A stretch of DNA of 40,882 nt from Sphingobacteriales bacterium (lineage in GTDB: Bacteria > Bacteroidota > Bacteroidia > Sphingobacteriales > Sphingobacteriaceae): NCBI GenBank assembly GCA_014763615.1, contig JACXVB010000024.1, positions 1-40,882 of the forward strand, read 5' to 3'. The notes below the pieces were generated by a model that made no database searches, was not told the DNA's origin, and saw only the letters and a program-made list of their open reading frames with translations. The translations under genes were made by a program, and so were the position numbers. Positions 16,918 through 24,552 of the stretch are shown here, in pieces (position 1 is the first letter of the stretch; every line of letters starts with the position of its first letter).

Positions 16918-18342
16918 TTATCCCAGATTAATTGCCTTCATCTTATTGTAAAGCGTTTTCCTATCTATGTTTAATATTTGAGCTGCTTTGGTTTTATTAA
17001 AATTCACCTCTTTCAGCACTTTTAAAATAGTTTCATATTCAGCTTCTAAAGCTGCATTTTTTAGATCTAATTTTTTTTCTTTGGACGGCGCTGCCGAAGC
17101 ATTCTGCTCAATTGCATTTTCAAAAGCAGAAACTTTAGCATAAGTGGATATTTCTAACGGAAGTGCTTTGATTTGTACATAATCTCCCTCACTTAATAAA
17201 ACGGCCCTTCTAAGTACGTTTTTCAATTCCCTCACGTTTCCTGGCCAAGGATAAGTTAAAAAACATTCTTCTACCTCAGCAGAAAAACCTTTAACATCTC
17301 TTTTTAACTCTCTATTTGCTGAGTTTAAAAAGTACTCGGCAAAAATTATGATATCCTTTCCACGCTCTCTTAATGGAGGCATATAGATCCCAAATTCATT
17401 AAAACGATGATATAAATCTTCCCTAAATTTTCCTTTAGTTATGGCATCAATTAAATTCTCATTGGTTGCCACGATGATTCTAACATCCAAATCAATTTCT
17501 TTGGTAGAACCAATGCGCTTCACCTTTCTTTCCTGAACGGTTCTCAATAAAGCAGCCTGAATTTCGTAGGATAGATTTCCAACCTCATCCAAAAATAAAG
17601 TACCCCCATTTGCCATTTCAAAATGACCAATCTTGGTGTATAAAGCCCCGGTAAAAGAACCTTTCTCATGACCAAAAAACTCTGAACCCGCCAGTTCTTT
17701 GGTTAAAGAACCGCAATCCATAGCCACAAAAGGTTTATCTCTCCTCGGGCTTTTCGCATGAATACTTTTGGCTACTGATTCTTTACCTGTGCCACTCTCT
17801 CCAATTAAAATAACGCTGTAATTTGTTGGTGCCACTAAATCTATTTGCCTTATGAGTTCTTTTGCCGCTGTACTCTGCCCAACTACGTAATCGTCTTGTT
17901 CAAAATCAGGCTTCCTTACTTCTCTATTTTTAGGGGCATCACTTGCTGATTTTGGCTTGTCCATCTCTTCATTCAAAGCTTGCTGTGTTTCAATAGCTTT
18001 GTTGATGGTATTTAAAATTTCATCTGGATATAATGGCTTGGTGATATAATCATAAGCTCCCATTTTAATGAGTTCAACGGCAAGCTTGATATCAGAATAA
18101 CCCGTGATGATGATTACTCCTGTTCTAGGATAATTTAATTTGATTTTCTTTAAAATCTCACGTCCATCGGTATCCTCTAATCTAAAATCACAAAGAACCA
18201 AATTGAAAGTTTCTGCACTTAAAATCTCTAAAGCCGTTGCACCTGATGTTGCTGTTTTTACTTCAAAACCATTTCTGGATAAGAATTTAGACAGTAATAA
18301 GCCAATATTTACTTCATCATCAACGATTAGTATTCTTTTCAT
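16918..18342 (-). CDS. Sigma-54-dependent NtrC-family response regulator
   Basis: 474 aa. The receiver domain has Asp52 (VLCDFRLED). The AAA+ domain has Walker A GESGTGKES at 181-189, the sigma-54-contact loop GSFTGA at 228-233 (the accepted variant of GAFTGA), Walker B GGTLFLDEVG, and the RERGKDI and WPGNVRELKN motifs. The C-terminal Fis-type helix-turn-helix is NKTKAAQILNIDRKTLYNKM. It should activate sigma-54 promoters when phosphorylated. It leads a four-gene operon running down to 12179, so its partner kinase is probably the 944-aa protein. Its own targets are not visible in this window. Confidence 0.93.
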   Translation of the reverse strand: MKRILIVDDEVNIGLLLSKFLSRNGFEVKTATSGATALEILSAETFNLVLCDFRLEDTDGREILKKIKLNYPRTGVIIITGYSDIKLAVELIKMGAYDYITKPLYPDEILNTINKAIETQQALNEEMDKPKSASDAPKNREVRKPDFEQDDYVVGQSTAAKELIRQIDLVAPTNYSVILIGESGTGKESVAKSIHAKSPRRDKPFVAMDCGSLTKELAGSEFFGHEKGSFTGALYTKIGHFEMANGGTLFLDEVGNLSYEIQAALLRTVQERKVKRIGSTKEIDLDVRIIVATNENLIDAITKGKFREDLYHRFNEFGIYMPPLRERGKDIIIFAEYFLNSANRELKRDVKGFSAEVEECFLTYPWPGNVRELKNVLRRAVLLSEGDYVQIKALPLEISTYAKVSAFENAIEQNASAAPSKEKKLDLKNAALEAEYETILKVLKEVNFNKTKAAQILNIDRKTLYNKMKAINLG

Positions 18343-18436
18343 GCACTATAAATGTTTATCTATTAGTTTTTGAATTTTAAAACTGAACTGCTAGCGAATA
18401 TAAATATTTATTTGAGATGGGAAAAATATTCTACAT

Positions 18437-18476
18437 AATTAATTTTTGGTTTATTAAAATAACCCAAAAATTAATT
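18437..18476 (-). terminator. Stem-loop after the crotonase gene
   Basis: Perfect 13-bp inverted repeat AATTAATTTTTGG / CCAAAAATTAATT with a 14-nt loop. It touches the stop codon of the minus-strand crotonase gene and lies about 95 bp upstream of the signalling operon. AT-rich stem; best read as a terminator. Confidence 0.65.
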
Positions 18477-19257
18477 AATTCCTTTTAAAATTTGCCTTCC
18501 TTTTTTCTAAAAAGGCAGCAACACCTTCTTTAAAATCATCGGTGCCGAAGCACTTTCCAAACTCTTCTATCTCTACTTCAAAACCATTTTTTGAGGAATC
18601 TAATGCCGCGTTTACGGCGCTGATTGCTGCGGAAACCGCATTTGGAGAGCGGCTCAGTATCTTACGCATCAGTTTTTCGGCAGTTGGGAGTAATTCTTCA
18701 AAAGTTACTAAATGATTAATCAGTCCTAATTGATGTGCTTCCGCAGCATCAATCATATCAGCAGTTAAAATCATTTCTAAGGCTTTTCCTCTTCCAACCA
18801 ATTGGGTTAATCTTTGCGTTCCTCCGTAACCGGGAATTAAACCCAAGGTCACTTCAGGCAAACCTAATTTTGCATTTTCTGATGCAATTCTAATATGGCA
18901 AGCCATTGCTAACTCTAAACCACCACCTAAAGCAAAACCGTTGACTGCTGCAATCACAGGTTTTGTGCTGTTGGCAATTAAATCAAAAACATTTTGCTGA
19001 CCTTCTTTTGCCAGCATTGTACCTTCTGCTGAGTTAAAAGAAGAAAATTCAGAAATATCAGCGCCTGCCACAAACGCTTTTTCTCCGGAGCCGCTAATAA
19101 TGACTCCACCTATTAAAGTATTGGTTTGGGCATTCAAAACAGCATCATGTAATTCTGCTAGCGTGGCTTTATTAAGTGCATTTAATTTCGCGGCTCTATT
19201 AATCGTAATCCACAAAATTTCATCTTTGGTTTCTGCTAATATGTTCTCGTAATTCAT
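18475..19257 (-). CDS. Enoyl-CoA hydratase/isomerase (crotonase)
   Basis: 260 aa, a normal length. The oxyanion-hole segments are KAFVAGADISEF (61-72) and NGFALGGGLELAMAC (106-120). The two catalytic glutamates of true hydratases are both present, Glu115 and Glu135 (LGLPEVTLGLIPGYGGTQRL), so hydration of trans-2-enoyl-CoA in fatty acid or branched-chain breakdown is likely. The gene begins 1 bp after the B12-binding mutase subunit, so the two are translated as a pair. The exact acyl substrate is unknown. Confidence 0.92.
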   Translation of the reverse strand: MNYENILAETKDEILWITINRAAKLNALNKATLAELHDAVLNAQTNTLIGGVIISGSGEKAFVAGADISEFSSFNSAEGTMLAKEGQQNVFDLIANSTKPVIAAVNGFALGGGLELAMACHIRIASENAKLGLPEVTLGLIPGYGGTQRLTQLVGRGKALEMILTADMIDAAEAHQLGLINHLVTFEELLPTAEKLMRKILSRSPNAVSAAISAVNAALDSSKNGFEVEIEEFGKCFGTDDFKEGVAAFLEKRKANFKRN

Positions 19258-19258
19258 C

Positions 19259-19690
19259 TTACAATAATTTAAAATTTCGGTGTGCTATCACCCATTCTTT
19301 GATGTAATCGGCTATTTCAGAAGTTGGCGTTCCTGGGTTAAATAGCTTTCCTACCCCTAATTTCTTTAATTCTTCATGATCCTTTTCAGGGATGATTCCT
19401 CCACCTGTAACTAAAACGTCATCCATTTGCTTTTCCTTGAGCAATCGCATAATTTTCGGAAAAACTGTCATGTGTGCGCCAGAAAGAATTGAAATCCCAA
19501 TTGCATCAACATCTTCTTGTAAAGCAGTATTAACTACCATTTCTGGCGTTTGCCTCAATCCTGTATAAATCACTTCCATACCAGCGTCACGTAATGATGT
19601 TGCAATAATTTTTGCACCACGATCATGCCCATCTAAGCCAACTTTAGCTACCAAAACCCTAACCGGACGATTCAATTTATTTTCCATCAA
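19259..19690 (-). CDS. Stand-alone B12-binding subunit of an acyl-CoA mutase
   Basis: 143 aa, equal to the C-terminal cobalamin-binding domain of methylmalonyl-CoA mutase. The base-off B12 motif is DGHDRG at 20-25, with His22 the lower axial cobalt ligand; then SILSGAHM and VTGGGIIP follow, and the ending [11 protein letters not shown] is as in the family. The large catalytic subunit is not in the window. It could serve methylmalonyl-CoA mutase or an isobutyryl-, ethylmalonyl- or hydroxyisobutyryl-type mutase. Pairing with a crotonase fits short-chain acyl-CoA metabolism. Confidence 0.9.
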   Translation of the reverse strand: MMENKLNRPVRVLVAKVGLDGHDRGAKIIATSLRDAGMEVIYTGLRQTPEMVVNTALQEDVDAIGISILSGAHMTVFPKIMRLLKEKQMDDVLVTGGGIIPEKDHEELKKLGVGKLFNPGTPTSEIADYIKEWVIAHRNFKLL

Positions 19691-19784
19691 TATTTAAGCT
19701 TTATGTTATTTCGGTTTGATGGTAAAAGTACTAAGAAAAATCTTTTTTAAGGATTATACTAATTTGTAGCGTTTAATATTGAAC

Positions 19785-19822
19785 AACAAAGCCTCCATTT
19801 CGCTTAAAATGGAGGCTTTGTT
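19785..19822 (-). terminator. Terminator of the barrel gene
   Basis: Perfect 16-bp inverted repeat AACAAAGCCTCCATTT / AAATGGAGGCTTTGTT, loop 6 nt, 17 bp after the stop of the minus-strand gene at 19839. The following T-tract is weak (TTTGTTGTT), but the stem is strong. Confidence 0.85.
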
Positions 19823-19838
19823 AGTAGTGTTTGAAAAC

Positions 19839-20630
19839 CTATTTTACTTTCACTTTATTCTTTTTAAATGAATAGGAAACTTCAAAACCATAAAACGAAC
19901 CGTTATCTCTATAAGTGCCGGTTTCAACTCTATCCTTTAAGTTTACTTGGTAACTTCCATCAATTAAATTTTGATTTGAAATATTTAATCTTAGACCATA
20001 TTTTATTTGATTACCTGCCTTTAAAACAGAAGTTAATCCAAGACCTAAATGATAGGTCAAAAAGTATCTGGCATTTGGTCCTTTTGTATCAGAAACAGAA
20101 ATAAAATCAATAATCTCATAAACATTGTTATTCACATCTACATAAGAGAGTCGATTTGTTAGTATACCAGACCTTATAGAATTAATTTCTATCCCACCAT
20201 TAATCCAAACTTTTTGTTTATCATTTTTGATTTTTGTTTGATATCCCAATAAGATAGGGATGCTGTAAATGCCGTAGAAATATTCAGAAACTTTAAAATC
20301 TATATCACTAGTTAAACTAGTAGAATTAAATAATTCTTGGCTTCTAATTAAGACTTTATATCCTGAGGGTAAAATTCTATAATTTATTCCTGATGAAAAA
20401 AACAAATGATCTTTCTGATATTCTAACTGTATACTCAAATTAACTCCGGGTGTTTTATAATATTCTAATATTTTCCCTGATTTGAAGTTGTCAATATTTG
20501 TTTGATAGGGAATAAAAGCTCCTAAACCGATTTTAACATACTTCTTGAATTTTGTTGAGTCTGTTTGAGAATATGAATTAAATCGTATAAGTACAATTAA
20601 CAATAGCAAGAGAACTAAAGTCTTGTTCAT
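19839..20630 (-). CDS. Outer-membrane beta-barrel protein
   Basis: 263 aa. Signal peptide ending NSYSQ at about residue 22. The rest is a series of alternating amphipathic strands with aromatic edges (IGLGAFIPYQTN, LFFSSGINYRI, YLTYHLGLGLTSVL, SFYGFEVSYSF), as in small Bacteroidota porin-family barrels; the last strand ends in Phe before a basic tail. The gene starts 1 bp after the stop of the Cys-cluster lipoprotein, which suggests the two work together at the outer membrane. Function otherwise unknown. Confidence 0.8.
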   Translation of the reverse strand: MNKTLVLLLLLIVLIRFNSYSQTDSTKFKKYVKIGLGAFIPYQTNIDNFKSGKILEYYKTPGVNLSIQLEYQKDHLFFSSGINYRILPSGYKVLIRSQELFNSTSLTSDIDFKVSEYFYGIYSIPILLGYQTKIKNDKQKVWINGGIEINSIRSGILTNRLSYVDVNNNVYEIIDFISVSDTKGPNARYFLTYHLGLGLTSVLKAGNQIKYGLRLNISNQNLIDGSYQVNLKDRVETGTYRDNGSFYGFEVSYSFKKNKVKVK

Positions 20631-20631
20631 A

Positions 20632-22203
20632 TTAAAATGTTAGCACAATTGAATAAAAGAATTGATTACCATTTGCGCTATGGCTAGAACTCATTTCTCC
20701 TGATTTAAATTGACTATAACCAGCGAATCTGAATCTTTCAGATCTAGATGTTTGTCTTCTTTTCTGAGCTTTATATGTTGAAATAAATGATTGTGGGTCT
20801 ACACAATTTTTATTTACTATAAGTCCTCCAATTTGAGCATTACTAAAAACTGCATATCTCTTCCAATTTCCATTACTCTTCTTTTTAAAACTCTTAGTTT
20901 TTGCATTAATTCTAGTACCTCCTAAAAGAGCATAATACCCGTCGTACGCAGCTACATACTTTAATCTTTTATTGTTATTATCATAAAATTGTGGTGCGTG
21001 ATCTCTACCGTGTGATCTACAATCATTAGTAAATTCTCCTGTTTCTTGTGTTTCAGTACTAGATAAATTATATATAACCCCTGCAACTTTTATATCACCT
21101 GATAAATTAAGGAAAGTTCTCATTACATCATCTTGTTCTTTATAAACATTATCAGGATCTGTAGCATCATTTAAAACAGGATTAGCTAACCAAACATCTT
21201 CATCCTGTTCGATTTTAGCTCTTAATGAACTAAAGCTAAAATAGGTTTCAAAATCTCTAAGTAGTTTATATTCATCAAAATTTTCTAGTTCTGAAATTGC
21301 ATCAACTTGATCATCTGTCATTGCGTCCTTTGAATCATAAAAATTTGCGTTATGTAACTCAACGGAATTAGAAAGATCGGTTACTAAATCATAAAGACTT
21401 TGATGACTATCAAATGACAATATTCCATTATCTAAAAATACCCCAGGATATTGAGGAGGACAATCAATAAAGCATTCCCAATCATCTACCCAACAATCAC
21501 AGAAATTATCATAATAAGGTGTATAATAGCAAATTTGACCACATCCATCTGTGGAGGAATTAGCGATTGAACTGCTTACTTTAAGATTTAAACTGGAGTT
21601 TCTAACTGGGTACATCTTTTTTTCAATTGAACCATTTAGAATCTTTTCTAAACCGATGATTTCGCCACCTATATTCTTATGTAGAATAAAACCATTAAAT
21701 GAGGAATGTATCCTGTTAATAAAATTTTGCGAGATGGAAGAATCATTATTCAAAAAATGTTTTGAAGGGATAGAGGCAATTAATTCATAATCAATTATTC
21801 CAGATTTTTTATTTTTTTTAATTAGAAGCTTATTTAAAGTTGCATTGATGACTTTTTGATTTTCATCAATAGTACCTTTTTCTGGGATTAAGCCTGTATC
21901 ATATTTATATTTAATATTGTACTCTACAAAATAATAATCATTGGTACTCGATTCGTATGGGGCGTCTGTTAAAATTTCAAAAGGGATATCTTTTTTTGAG
22001 TTAGTTTTTAAATTGTTAACAGAAATTGTTGAATTTAATGCATTGGGCTTATTTAAACCTTCTCTGAAACTTAAATAGCTACTTAATGCGGTTTTGCTGT
22101 CAAAATCAATACTTTTAAATTCGGCGTTTGTTTTAATGTCCTTTTTACAACTTATAAAAGTTAATAACAAGAATAGATAAATGAGTGATTTCTTTGTTTT
22201 CAT
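20632..22203 (-). CDS. Uncharacterised lipoprotein with a central six-Cys cluster
   Basis: 523 aa, not a family that I recognise. It has a lipoprotein signal with Cys19 (LLLTFISCKKD). The region 25-200 is a mixed alpha/beta domain. Then comes a tight cluster of Cys at 221, 225, 235, 237, 244 and 248, six in 28 residues, in a Tyr/Trp/Asp-rich stretch, which suggests disulfides or a bound metal. The C-terminal part (residues about 260-523) has repeated Asp/Glu-rich helices and ends in a Ser/Phe-rich hydrophobic strand, SANGNQFFYSIVLTF. Translationally coupled to the barrel gene. Confidence 0.75.
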   Translation of the reverse strand: MKTKKSLIYLFLLLTFISCKKDIKTNAEFKSIDFDSKTALSSYLSFREGLNKPNALNSTISVNNLKTNSKKDIPFEILTDAPYESSTNDYYFVEYNIKYKYDTGLIPEKGTIDENQKVINATLNKLLIKKNKKSGIIDYELIASIPSKHFLNNDSSISQNFINRIHSSFNGFILHKNIGGEIIGLEKILNGSIEKKMYPVRNSSLNLKVSSSIANSSTDGCGQICYYTPYYDNFCDCWVDDWECFIDCPPQYPGVFLDNGILSFDSHQSLYDLVTDLSNSVELHNANFYDSKDAMTDDQVDAISELENFDEYKLLRDFETYFSFSSLRAKIEQDEDVWLANPVLNDATDPDNVYKEQDDVMRTFLNLSGDIKVAGVIYNLSSTETQETGEFTNDCRSHGRDHAPQFYDNNNKRLKYVAAYDGYYALLGGTRINAKTKSFKKKSNGNWKRYAVFSNAQIGGLIVNKNCVDPQSFISTYKAQKRRQTSRSERFRFAGYSQFKSGEMSSSHSANGNQFFYSIVLTF

Positions 22204-22629
22204 AGCATTTTTAATTTAGGTTAAATGATTAAATTATTCTAAAGTAGCTATGTATATTCTGTGAAAAAAATATTTCTCAAAAAATAAATTATTTACCAAA
22301 AAAAATTAATCTATTCTATTTTCAATAAATTATTTTACTCCTATTTTCTTTGTAATTTATATTATAACAATTACTTATGCGTTTAAACCTTTTCGGTATC
22401 ATTTGTGCTTTGTTTTTGGTTTATGAAAAACTCAGATTCACTTTCACATAACAAACTTATCTTTTGAAATGGCTAAAACTTATTCTTACTTTCGGAGTTA
22501 TAAAATAAGTGAAAATTATAAATCAAATTACCAAAACCTAAAAGCCTCTTATTTAGCTTAAATACAATAATTTAAAATAGAAATGCCAAATAATGGTTTC
22601 TATTTAAATTACTAATTCAAATTCCCATA
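22204..22629. other. 426-bp AT-rich intergenic region
   Basis: Lies between the divergent lipoprotein and desaturase genes and must hold both promoters. On the minus strand TACTTTAG, one base off the -7 consensus, is about 35 nt before the lipoprotein ATG. An inverted repeat close to the desaturase start is listed separately. No ORF or RNA gene is convincing. Confidence 0.5.
22571..22608. promoter_or_regulatory. Inverted repeat upstream of the desaturase
   Basis: AAATAGAAA (22575-22583) pairs with TTTCTATTT (22597-22605), with a CC/GG pair inside and further A/T pairs outside. It ends 21 bp before the desaturase ATG. It could be an operator or a 5'-UTR hairpin; no regulator is identified. 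Confidence 0.4.
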
Positions 22630-23358
22630 ATGTATATTATCCTTTTCTTTTTTGCACACTGGTTCATCTCCTTATTTGTACAAACTTTTTTCTTACATCG
22701 TTACGCATCTCATAAGATGTTTAGCATGAATCCCTTTTGGTATCGTTTCTTTTACATCTTAACTTATGTTGGTCAAGGTGCATCTTATTTAAAACCCAAA
22801 GCATACGCCATTATGCACCGTATGCACCATGCCTTTTCAGACACAGAAAAAGACCCTCATTCTCCTCATTTCTTTGAAGATGTTTTCCAAATGATGTGGA
22901 ACACGAGAGGACAATATTTGATTTATGAAAAAGATTTAGAACTTCCAGAACCTCAATTTAGAGGTGATTATCCCGAATGGAAATTTATTGATGATTTAGG
23001 AACCTCTTTAATCTCAAGAATTATTTTTTCTATCGGATACATCGCATTTTACGTGGCTTTTGCCACCCAATGGTGGATGTGGTTACTTCTTCCTTTTCAG
23101 TTTATAATGGGCCCATTACATGGTGCTGTGGTAAATTGGTGTGGACATAAATATGGTTATTCCAATTTTGATAATGATGATAAATCTAAAAACACCACTC
23201 CGTTTGATTTCTTAATGTTAGGAGAATTGTTTCAAAATAATCATCACAAATTTCCAAACAGTCCAAATTTTGCAAAAAAATGGTTTGAGTTTGATCCAGT
23301 TTACCCGATGATGAAAATCATGCACTGGGTAAGAATTATCCGATTTAGAAAAGCATAA
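22630..23358 (+). CDS. Acyl-CoA / fatty acid desaturase
   Basis: 242 aa membrane-bound diiron desaturase. The three histidine boxes are HRYASH (23-28), HRMHH (63-67, followed by AFSDTEKDPHSP) and NNHHKFPN (203-210). His164 and His173 are additional likely ligands. Two hydrophobic hairpins lie at about 3-22 and 128-168. It introduces a double bond into acyl chains, probably for membrane fluidity; position of the double bond is not predictable here. It is shorter than eukaryotic SCD1 but matches the bacterial short class. Monocistronic by context, with a hairpin downstream at 23427. Confidence 0.9.
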   Translation: MYIILFFFAHWFISLFVQTFFLHRYASHKMFSMNPFWYRFFYILTYVGQGASYLKPKAYAIMHRMHHAFSDTEKDPHSPHFFEDVFQMMWNTRGQYLIYEKDLELPEPQFRGDYPEWKFIDDLGTSLISRIIFSIGYIAFYVAFATQWWMWLLLPFQFIMGPLHGAVVNWCGHKYGYSNFDNDDKSKNTTPFDFLMLGELFQNNHHKFPNSPNFAKKWFEFDPVYPMMKIMHWVRIIRFRKA

Positions 23359-23426
23359 GCTATTTAGATTTGGATTCTCTCATGCATTAAAAGAAATTTC
23401 AACCGTTTTTTTCCGAAATAAATCAG

Positions 23427-23458
23427 TTTAGGATAGCAGAAATGTCCGCTATCCTAAA
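23427..23458 (+). terminator. Probable terminator of the desaturase gene
   Basis: 11-bp stem TTTAGGATAGC / GCTATCCTAAA with a 10-nt loop, 69 bp after the stop. T-tract after it is poor (TTGGTATTTGG). Confidence 0.6.
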
Positions 23459-23518
23459 TTGGTATTTGGTTTAAATTCATTGTTAAAATGGTTTAAACTA
23501 ATTATTATTAATTCAATT

Positions 23519-23526
23519 TAATTTTG
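23519..23526 (+). promoter_or_regulatory. Candidate -7 element for the arginine cluster
   Basis: TAATTTTG matches TAnnTTTG. No exact TTTG is at 19-23 bp upstream (GTTT at 23491-23494 is the nearest). Transcription from here would give a 5' leader of roughly 290 nt before the first structural gene, enough for the Arg-rich leader ORF and its hairpins. Confidence 0.4.
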
Positions 23527-23592
23527 CTATTGATAAAAATTATGCGCTCTTTTGCGATATAAATGCAGGTTAAATCCTGATTATCAGCAAAG

Positions 23593-23727
23593 ATGAAACA
23601 AAATAATTTACATAAAGACGAATGTAAAGCTTCTAAAAAAGGAAGCTCATTTGCTATGTTTATTTGTTTACCTTCTTCGAGAACAATTTCTTTACGACGA
23701 CGACCCCTCTATATTCCCAGATTTTGA
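23593..23727 (+). CDS. Candidate Arg-rich leader peptide of the arginine cluster
   Basis: A 44-codon ORF ending at TGA 23725-23727. A second ATG at 23656 gives a 23-residue peptide that starts MFICLPSS, has three consecutive CGA arginine codons at 23695-23703 (RTISLRRRPLY) and ends IPRF. Five of its 23 residues are Arg. GGAAG at 23641-23645 is a plausible ribosome site for the shorter form; a 6-bp hairpin AGCTTC / GAAGCT (23628-23647) could mask it. It is too short for a normal gene, and its position before the arginine genes fits a ribosome-stalling attenuator. Inferred; not proven. Confidence 0.5.
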   Translation: MKQNNLHKDECKASKKGSSFAMFICLPSSRTISLRRRPLYIPRF

Positions 23728-23751
23728 TTAATCGGAGAATATTCTAAAACC

Positions 23752-23790
23752 AACCATCCAAGATGGTTTCCAATAAGTTTTTTATTGTTT
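23752..23790 (+). promoter_or_regulatory. Candidate attenuator hairpin and T-tract
   Basis: AACCATC (23752-23758) pairs with GATGGTT (23762-23768) around a 3-nt loop, with an alternative AAACC / GGTTT pairing (23747-23751 with 23765-23769). TTTTTTATTGTTTATT follows from 23778. CAATAA (23771-23776) and TTATTG (23782-23787) can form a competing stem. It starts 24 nt after the leader stop codon, the usual place for a transcription attenuator. Confidence 0.45.
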
Positions 23791-23799
23791 ATTAAAAAT

Positions 23800-23815
23800 G
23801 TGGATTAGAATCCAC
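23800..23815 (+). promoter_or_regulatory. Hairpin just before the first structural start codon
   Basis: GTGGAT / ATCCAC with a 4-nt loop (23800-23815), ending 9 nt before the ATG at 23825. It covers the ribosome-binding region and may affect initiation. Confidence 0.4.
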
Positions 23816-23824
23816 TCGAAATAA

Positions 23825-24484
23825 ATGCATATTCACGATTTTAACATATTAGTTGCCGGATTGCAACATGTAGGCTTTGCAGAGACCATTTGTGATGAAA
23901 TGGCAGAATCAGCAAAAGCTAGGGGAACAGGAATTGCCAAACGATCTCCAGAGTACATCGCTAATAAAATGTTGGAAGGCAAGGCCGTTATCGCTTTACA
24001 TAAAGATGGTACTTGGGCAGGCTTCTGCTACATAGAAACCTGGAGTCATGGAGATTTTGTGGCCAACTCAGGTTTAATTGTAAATCCGGTTTATAGAAAA
24101 GCTGGTTTAGCTAAAGCCATTAAAACTAAGATTTTTGAACTTTCTCGAAAGAAATATCCAAACGCAAAAATCTTCGGATTAACCACAGGTTTAGCCGTGA
24201 TGAAAATCAACTCTGATTTAGGTTATGAGCCCGTAACTTATTCTGAATTAACGCAAGATGAAAACTTTTGGAAAGGCTGCCAGAGCTGTGTAAACTATGA
24301 TATTTTGATGAGTAAAAACCGTCAAAACTGTATGTGTACAGCCATGCTTTATGACCCTGATGAGAAGAAATTAGCCGAAGAGGAAAGGTTTGAACAAATC
24401 ACCAAAAAGGCTAACCTATTAAAAAGAATAGAAGCCAAATTGAGAAGCTTCACTAAGAGTGTGGCTGTAAGTTTAACAAATTAA
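23825..24484 (+). CDS. GNAT acetyltransferase, probable N-acylglutamate synthase
   Basis: 219 aa. The GNAT core has the acyl-CoA loop NPVYRKAGLAKAIK (87-100), a beta-bulge region (SGLIVNP), and a hydrophobic GFCYIETW strand. A C-terminal extension carries CxxC at Cys152/Cys155 and CxC at Cys169/Cys171, a possible metal site not usual in GNATs. The cluster has no ArgA or ArgJ, so this first gene is the natural candidate for the missing first step, acylation of glutamate. As far as I recall, relatives at this position in Bacteroidota have genetic support as N-acylglutamate (acetyl or succinyl) synthases. Start ATG 23825. Confidence 0.8.
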   Translation: MHIHDFNILVAGLQHVGFAETICDEMAESAKARGTGIAKRSPEYIANKMLEGKAVIALHKDGTWAGFCYIETWSHGDFVANSGLIVNPVYRKAGLAKAIKTKIFELSRKKYPNAKIFGLTTGLAVMKINSDLGYEPVTYSELTQDENFWKGCQSCVNYDILMSKNRQNCMCTAMLYDPDEKKLAEEERFEQITKKANLLKRIEAKLRSFTKSVAVSLTN

Positions 24485-24502
24485 AATTAGCGAGTCTAGC
24501 GT

Positions 24503-24550
24503 AATGAGTATTGATTCTCACTACACTATACTCAAATCTCAATACTTATA
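24503..24550. repeat. TATTGAG/CTCAATA-type repeat before argG
   Basis: AGTATTGA near 24508 and TCAATACT near 24538 form an inverted repeat in the GNAT-argG gap. The same heptamer family appears at 31447, 32594 and 40178. Confidence 0.6.
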
Positions 24551-24552
24551 AC

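Noticed and set aside
24511-24552. TTG start of argG at 24511.
   Set aside because: The added 14 residues come from repeat DNA; MKKKVVLAFSGGLDTS at 24553 is the normal family start.
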